Assembly (NCBI GenBank): GCA_947565255.1
Contig: CANOFI010000098.1
Span: forward strand, 1-7,962
Direction: 5' to 3'
Source: an uncultured Lachnospiraceae bacterium
Lineage (GTDB): Bacteria; Bacillota; Clostridia; Lachnospirales; Lachnospiraceae
Length of the DNA stretch: 7,962 bases
Below the pieces are notes generated by a model. That model saw nothing but the letters and a program-made list of their open reading frames with translations. It had not been told where the DNA came from and searched no databases. Made by a program: the position numbers and the translations under genes. This document shows, piece after piece, positions 5,795 through 7,962 of the stretch; positions within the stretch are counted from its first letter, which is position 1, and each line of letters starts with the position of its first letter.

Positions 5795-5823
5795 ATATTA
5801 GCATAAAACAGATTATCTGTTTA
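5795..5823 (-). promoter_or_regulatory. Candidate promoter with overlapping palindromic operator before the chemoreceptor gene
   Basis: The minus strand shows TAAACA (5823-5818, four of six -35 consensus bases), a 17-base spacer ending in TGC, and TAATAT (5800-5795). That makes an extended -10 promoter starting near 5788, a short distance ahead of the AGGAGG site. A perfect 17-bp palindrome, AAACAGAT-A-ATCTGTTT (5806-5822), covers the -35 and most of the spacer, as a repressor site would. A third half-site, ATCTGT, lies just upstream (5833-5838). The same region can also be read loosely as a motility sigma factor (SigD) promoter, TAAA then GCTAATAT, but the spacing is 17, slightly long. Confidence 0.55.
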
Positions 5824-5865
5824 CTATCATTACAGATTTGGTAATTATATTGCAGAATTGGAATT

Positions 5866-7182
5866 TTATGTCTCTTCTTTATTCGGTATTAATATTGTAA
5901 AATGAAACATTCCGTCCCCATACTCGATTCCGTATCTTCCCCCATACTTTCCGACTGCTTCCACAACATTCTGTACACCCAGTCCGTGCTCTCCCGGCTC
6001 CTTGGTTTTCGTTGACACCAGCCTCCCGTTCTCCGTAACCGGCTCTGTCCCAATGCTGTTAACCACCGATATCACAGCCTGTCCATCCTCCAGTATAAAC
6101 TTAAACTGAATAACTTTTTCCCTGGACTGTACACAAGCCTCCAGGGCATTATTCAGGAGATTTGAAAGGATTACTACAAGATCCTCATCTTCTATTTTTA
6201 ACTCTGACAAATCACCCACCTTCAGGACAAATGTTATCCCTTCACATACCGCATTTCGGTACTTTGTGTTTAAAATCGCATTCACAATCACATGATTTGC
6301 ATCTATCGCATTCCTGTCCAGCCGCAGAGCATCATCCACTTTTTCTATATATTTTTTTAACTCCTGGTACTGCTTCCCTTCCACGAGCGCCCGGATAGCC
6401 GCAAGCTGGTTTTTATACTCATGTGTCCTTTTCCGCTGTCTCTCCAGATTCTCAGACACAGAACGATACATGGCAGTTTCGCTTTTGACCTTTTCCCTGA
6501 AAATAGCACTTTCTCTGAGTTTCTTTTCCCTCTCTATAATTGAATCGAGCAGATAGTAAACAACAAAATTAACCGTCAGCATTCCCATTGAAATCCATAA
6601 AAACCCGCTCTGGTCCGCGTGATTCAACAAATCTATGTCTGCCACCATGGTTACCAGCGAAAATACGGTAATAAAAGAAATCGCAAACAGAATCCACCAT
6701 TCCTTCCTGGTCAAAGTATCCGACATCCTCCGTCCAAGCTGCTTTCCCGTAAACAGAACAAGCCCAAACAACAAAATCTTACTGATGACCGCCACTATGT
6801 TAAGCATATTTGCTTCATCAAAATCCGGAGACTGTCCCATCATCAGATAAAACGTTTTCTCCATCACAATAATTGTTACAAACTCAGTTATAAAAGACAT
6901 TACCAGAAAAAGCATCGCCAGCACCAGTGCCTTGAAATAATGAATCCGAAAATATAATAACATCATAACAGAAATAATCAGATAAACCACTGCCGTCCTT
7001 ATGTACAGATGATCTAACAGGACATATGAGATGATAACTTCCAAAACCCCCTGCACACACACTATGCCAACTGGCGCCAGCCGGTTTCCTGTTTCTCTTT
7101 TCTCTGCAAAAAACTGAAACAAAAGCATGCAGCAGTATATTTCGCCTGCCACAAATAGTATTGTATGAACATAATATGCCAT
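5866..7182 (-). CDS. AgrC-like membrane sensor histidine kinase (GHKL ATPase)
   Basis: The first 212 residues form about seven membrane segments (approximately 5-25, 36-56, 62-79, 84-108, 126-145, 162-182, 193-212), the AgrC/ComD type of sensor that usually detects secreted peptides. A helical linker leads to the phosphoacceptor region RKRTHEYKNQLAAI with His254. The ATP-binding domain follows, with an N-box NLLNNALEAC (341-350) and a glycine-rich stretch GEHGLGVQNV (397-406). As in this kinase family, the position of the usual G1-box Asp reads VVNSIG. The 438-residue length is normal. The ATG at 7182 overlaps the last base of the regulator's stop codon, so the two are translated together and almost certainly form a pair. 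No peptide precursor or processing gene lies in the window, so the signal is not identifiable. Confidence 0.92.
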   Translation of the reverse strand: MAYYVHTILFVAGEIYCCMLLFQFFAEKRETGNRLAPVGIVCVQGVLEVIISYVLLDHLYIRTAVVYLIISVMMLLYFRIHYFKALVLAMLFLVMSFITEFVTIIVMEKTFYLMMGQSPDFDEANMLNIVAVISKILLFGLVLFTGKQLGRRMSDTLTRKEWWILFAISFITVFSLVTMVADIDLLNHADQSGFLWISMGMLTVNFVVYYLLDSIIEREKKLRESAIFREKVKSETAMYRSVSENLERQRKRTHEYKNQLAAIRALVEGKQYQELKKYIEKVDDALRLDRNAIDANHVIVNAILNTKYRNAVCEGITFVLKVGDLSELKIEDEDLVVILSNLLNNALEACVQSREKVIQFKFILEDGQAVISVVNSIGTEPVTENGRLVSTKTKEPGEHGLGVQNVVEAVGKYGGRYGIEYGDGMFHFTILIPNKEET

Positions 7183-7913
7183 TATATTTCCCCCTGCCGC
7201 ATTATATACTCCATTTCCACACGCTTATAATATTTTTTCGATATGCTGACGTCTGAACCATTGTCCAATTTCATTTTATAACGTTCCACTCCTTTTACAT
7301 GCTTCATGTTCACTAAAAAGCTCTGATGAATGCGAAGGAACCCATACCCCTGCAACTCCCGTTCCACGGTATCAAGTTTATCGTATCTGTAATATTCTTT
7401 CAATTCATCTTCCATTACATAGAAAATTACCTTATGCAGCCGGCTCTCCACATAAAGAATTGTATCTATGGGAATATTCCCTTTTTCTTTATTAATGTCA
7501 ACCCTGTACATAACCTTCTTATCCGCTATCCGCCCGGTTATTGTGTCCATACACTCCTTAAAAGCATTTTCCATGCCATCGTCTTCCTTTAACAGATAAC
7601 GCACCGCATCCACCTTATAGCCTTCCAGCGCATAGGTAATATAGGCTGTCACAAACACGATGTAAGCACCAGCCGACAGTTCCCGGACCCTTTTTGCCGT
7701 TTCCAGGCCGTCCATCTCCTCCATGCTGATATCGAGGAATACAATATCGTACCGGAAGGGAACACCCGCCTTTGCAAGCATCTCTTTTCCAGATGGATAC
7801 AAATCAATCCGAAATGCACAGCTTTGTTCTGCCATATATCGTTCAATTATCTGCTTTTCCCGAATTCTAAAATATTCTTCATCATCACATATTGCAATAT
7901 GATACATCTGCAT
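7182..7913 (-). CDS. LytTR-family response regulator (AgrA-like)
   Basis: This is a cytoplasmic transcription factor, presumably phosphorylated by the kinase encoded next. The receiver domain (1-125) shows the acidic pair Asp10-Asp11, the phosphoacceptor Asp61 in VFLDISMEEMDG, Thr89 in FVTAY, and Lys109 in RYLLKE. Glu replaces the usual proline after that lysine, a variation I associate with related clostridial regulators. The LytTR DNA-binding domain (about 134-240) has ILYVESRLHKVIFY, then GFLRIHQSFLVNMKHV, then the SISKKYYKRV end. Total length (243) is normal. Two starts are possible. The ATG at 7913 has AGGG 8 bases upstream, and the ATG at 7907 has AAAGGG 8 bases upstream. The later one gives MYHIAICDDE, the more typical beginning. 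It is probably the first gene of the pair. Confidence 0.93.
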   Translation of the reverse strand: MQMYHIAICDDEEYFRIREKQIIERYMAEQSCAFRIDLYPSGKEMLAKAGVPFRYDIVFLDISMEEMDGLETAKRVRELSAGAYIVFVTAYITYALEGYKVDAVRYLLKEDDGMENAFKECMDTITGRIADKKVMYRVDINKEKGNIPIDTILYVESRLHKVIFYVMEDELKEYYRYDKLDTVERELQGYGFLRIHQSFLVNMKHVKGVERYKMKLDNGSDVSISKKYYKRVEMEYIMRQGEI

Positions 7914-7928
7914 TTCCCTTTCCCTGCC

Positions 7929-7961
7929 ATTATAAATTACAATATCTGCATTACTAAATGC
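7929..7961 (-). promoter_or_regulatory. Possible promoter and small palindrome ahead of the LytTR regulator
   Basis: A perfect TATAAT (7934-7929) lies 22 to 28 bases before the two candidate start codons. The -35 position at 17-base spacing reads TTAGTA, a weak match. A 14-base inverted repeat, GCATT-TAGT-AATGC (7948-7961), overlaps it. If real, the transcript would start near 7922 and have a very short leader, which would favour the start codon at 7907. The window ends at 7962, so the upstream context is missing. Confidence 0.3.
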
Positions 7962-7962
7962 T

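Noticed and set aside
5844..5849. A TATAAT on the minus strand just after the kinase gene
   Set aside because: No acceptable -35 hexamer lies at 16-18 bases, and the extended -10 site at 5795-5800 is better placed for the chemoreceptor start.
1..7962. CRISPR array, tRNA or rRNA genes, or a complete insertion sequence
   Set aside because: I looked for spaced direct repeats, tRNA-like cloverleafs and transposase frames with terminal repeats and saw none. The only mobile-element signal is the 19-residue recombinase fragment at the left edge.

Overview
The window looks like a piece of a Clostridia chromosome, most likely Lachnospiraceae. This is inferred from the ribosomal protein sequences, the strong AGGAGG-type ribosome binding sites, and the pairing of a LytTR regulator with a HEYKN-type GHKL kinase. 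All recognisable genes lie on the minus strand, so transcription runs from high to low coordinates. No species-level call is possible by eye.

Region by region in the direction of transcription: (1) 7913-5866 holds a two-component system of the AgrA/AgrC type. A LytTR response regulator and a membrane GHKL kinase overlap by one base; no agrB, agrD or ABC transporter gene is visible beside them. (2) 5865-4206 holds a 517-residue chemoreceptor-type protein (MCP signalling domain) with a multi-pass membrane N-terminus and no evident HAMP domain. It is preceded by a candidate extended -10 promoter overlaid by a perfect 17-bp palindrome, and ends in a 34-base near-perfect palindrome containing its stop codon. 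(3) 4175-3753 has no gene. It holds an AT-rich stretch, a candidate promoter for the ribosomal operon, and a leader of about 224 nt with a convincing branched RNA fold. (4) 3752-45 is the start of the S10 ribosomal protein operon in canonical order: rpsJ (S10), rplC (L3), rplD (L4), rplW (L23), rplB (L2), rpsS (S19), rplV (L22). (5) At the left edge rplV stops being rplV after 88 codons. It runs into a different coding sequence that resembles an internal part of a large serine recombinase.

The operon genes are ordinary and well conserved. The non-coding parts are less ordinary. Three of the spacers inside the operon are 121-128 bp and carry inverted repeats, and the rpsS-rplV spacer holds a 51-bp tandem duplication whose units each contain two inverted repeats. 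The rplV/recombinase junction truncates both genes mid-frame and shares only a short stretch of sequence. It is best treated as a likely assembly or cloning chimera at a contig edge until long reads show otherwise. I did not find a clearly new multi-gene system; the leads are the leader RNA, the spacer repeats, and the chemoreceptor promoter/operator.
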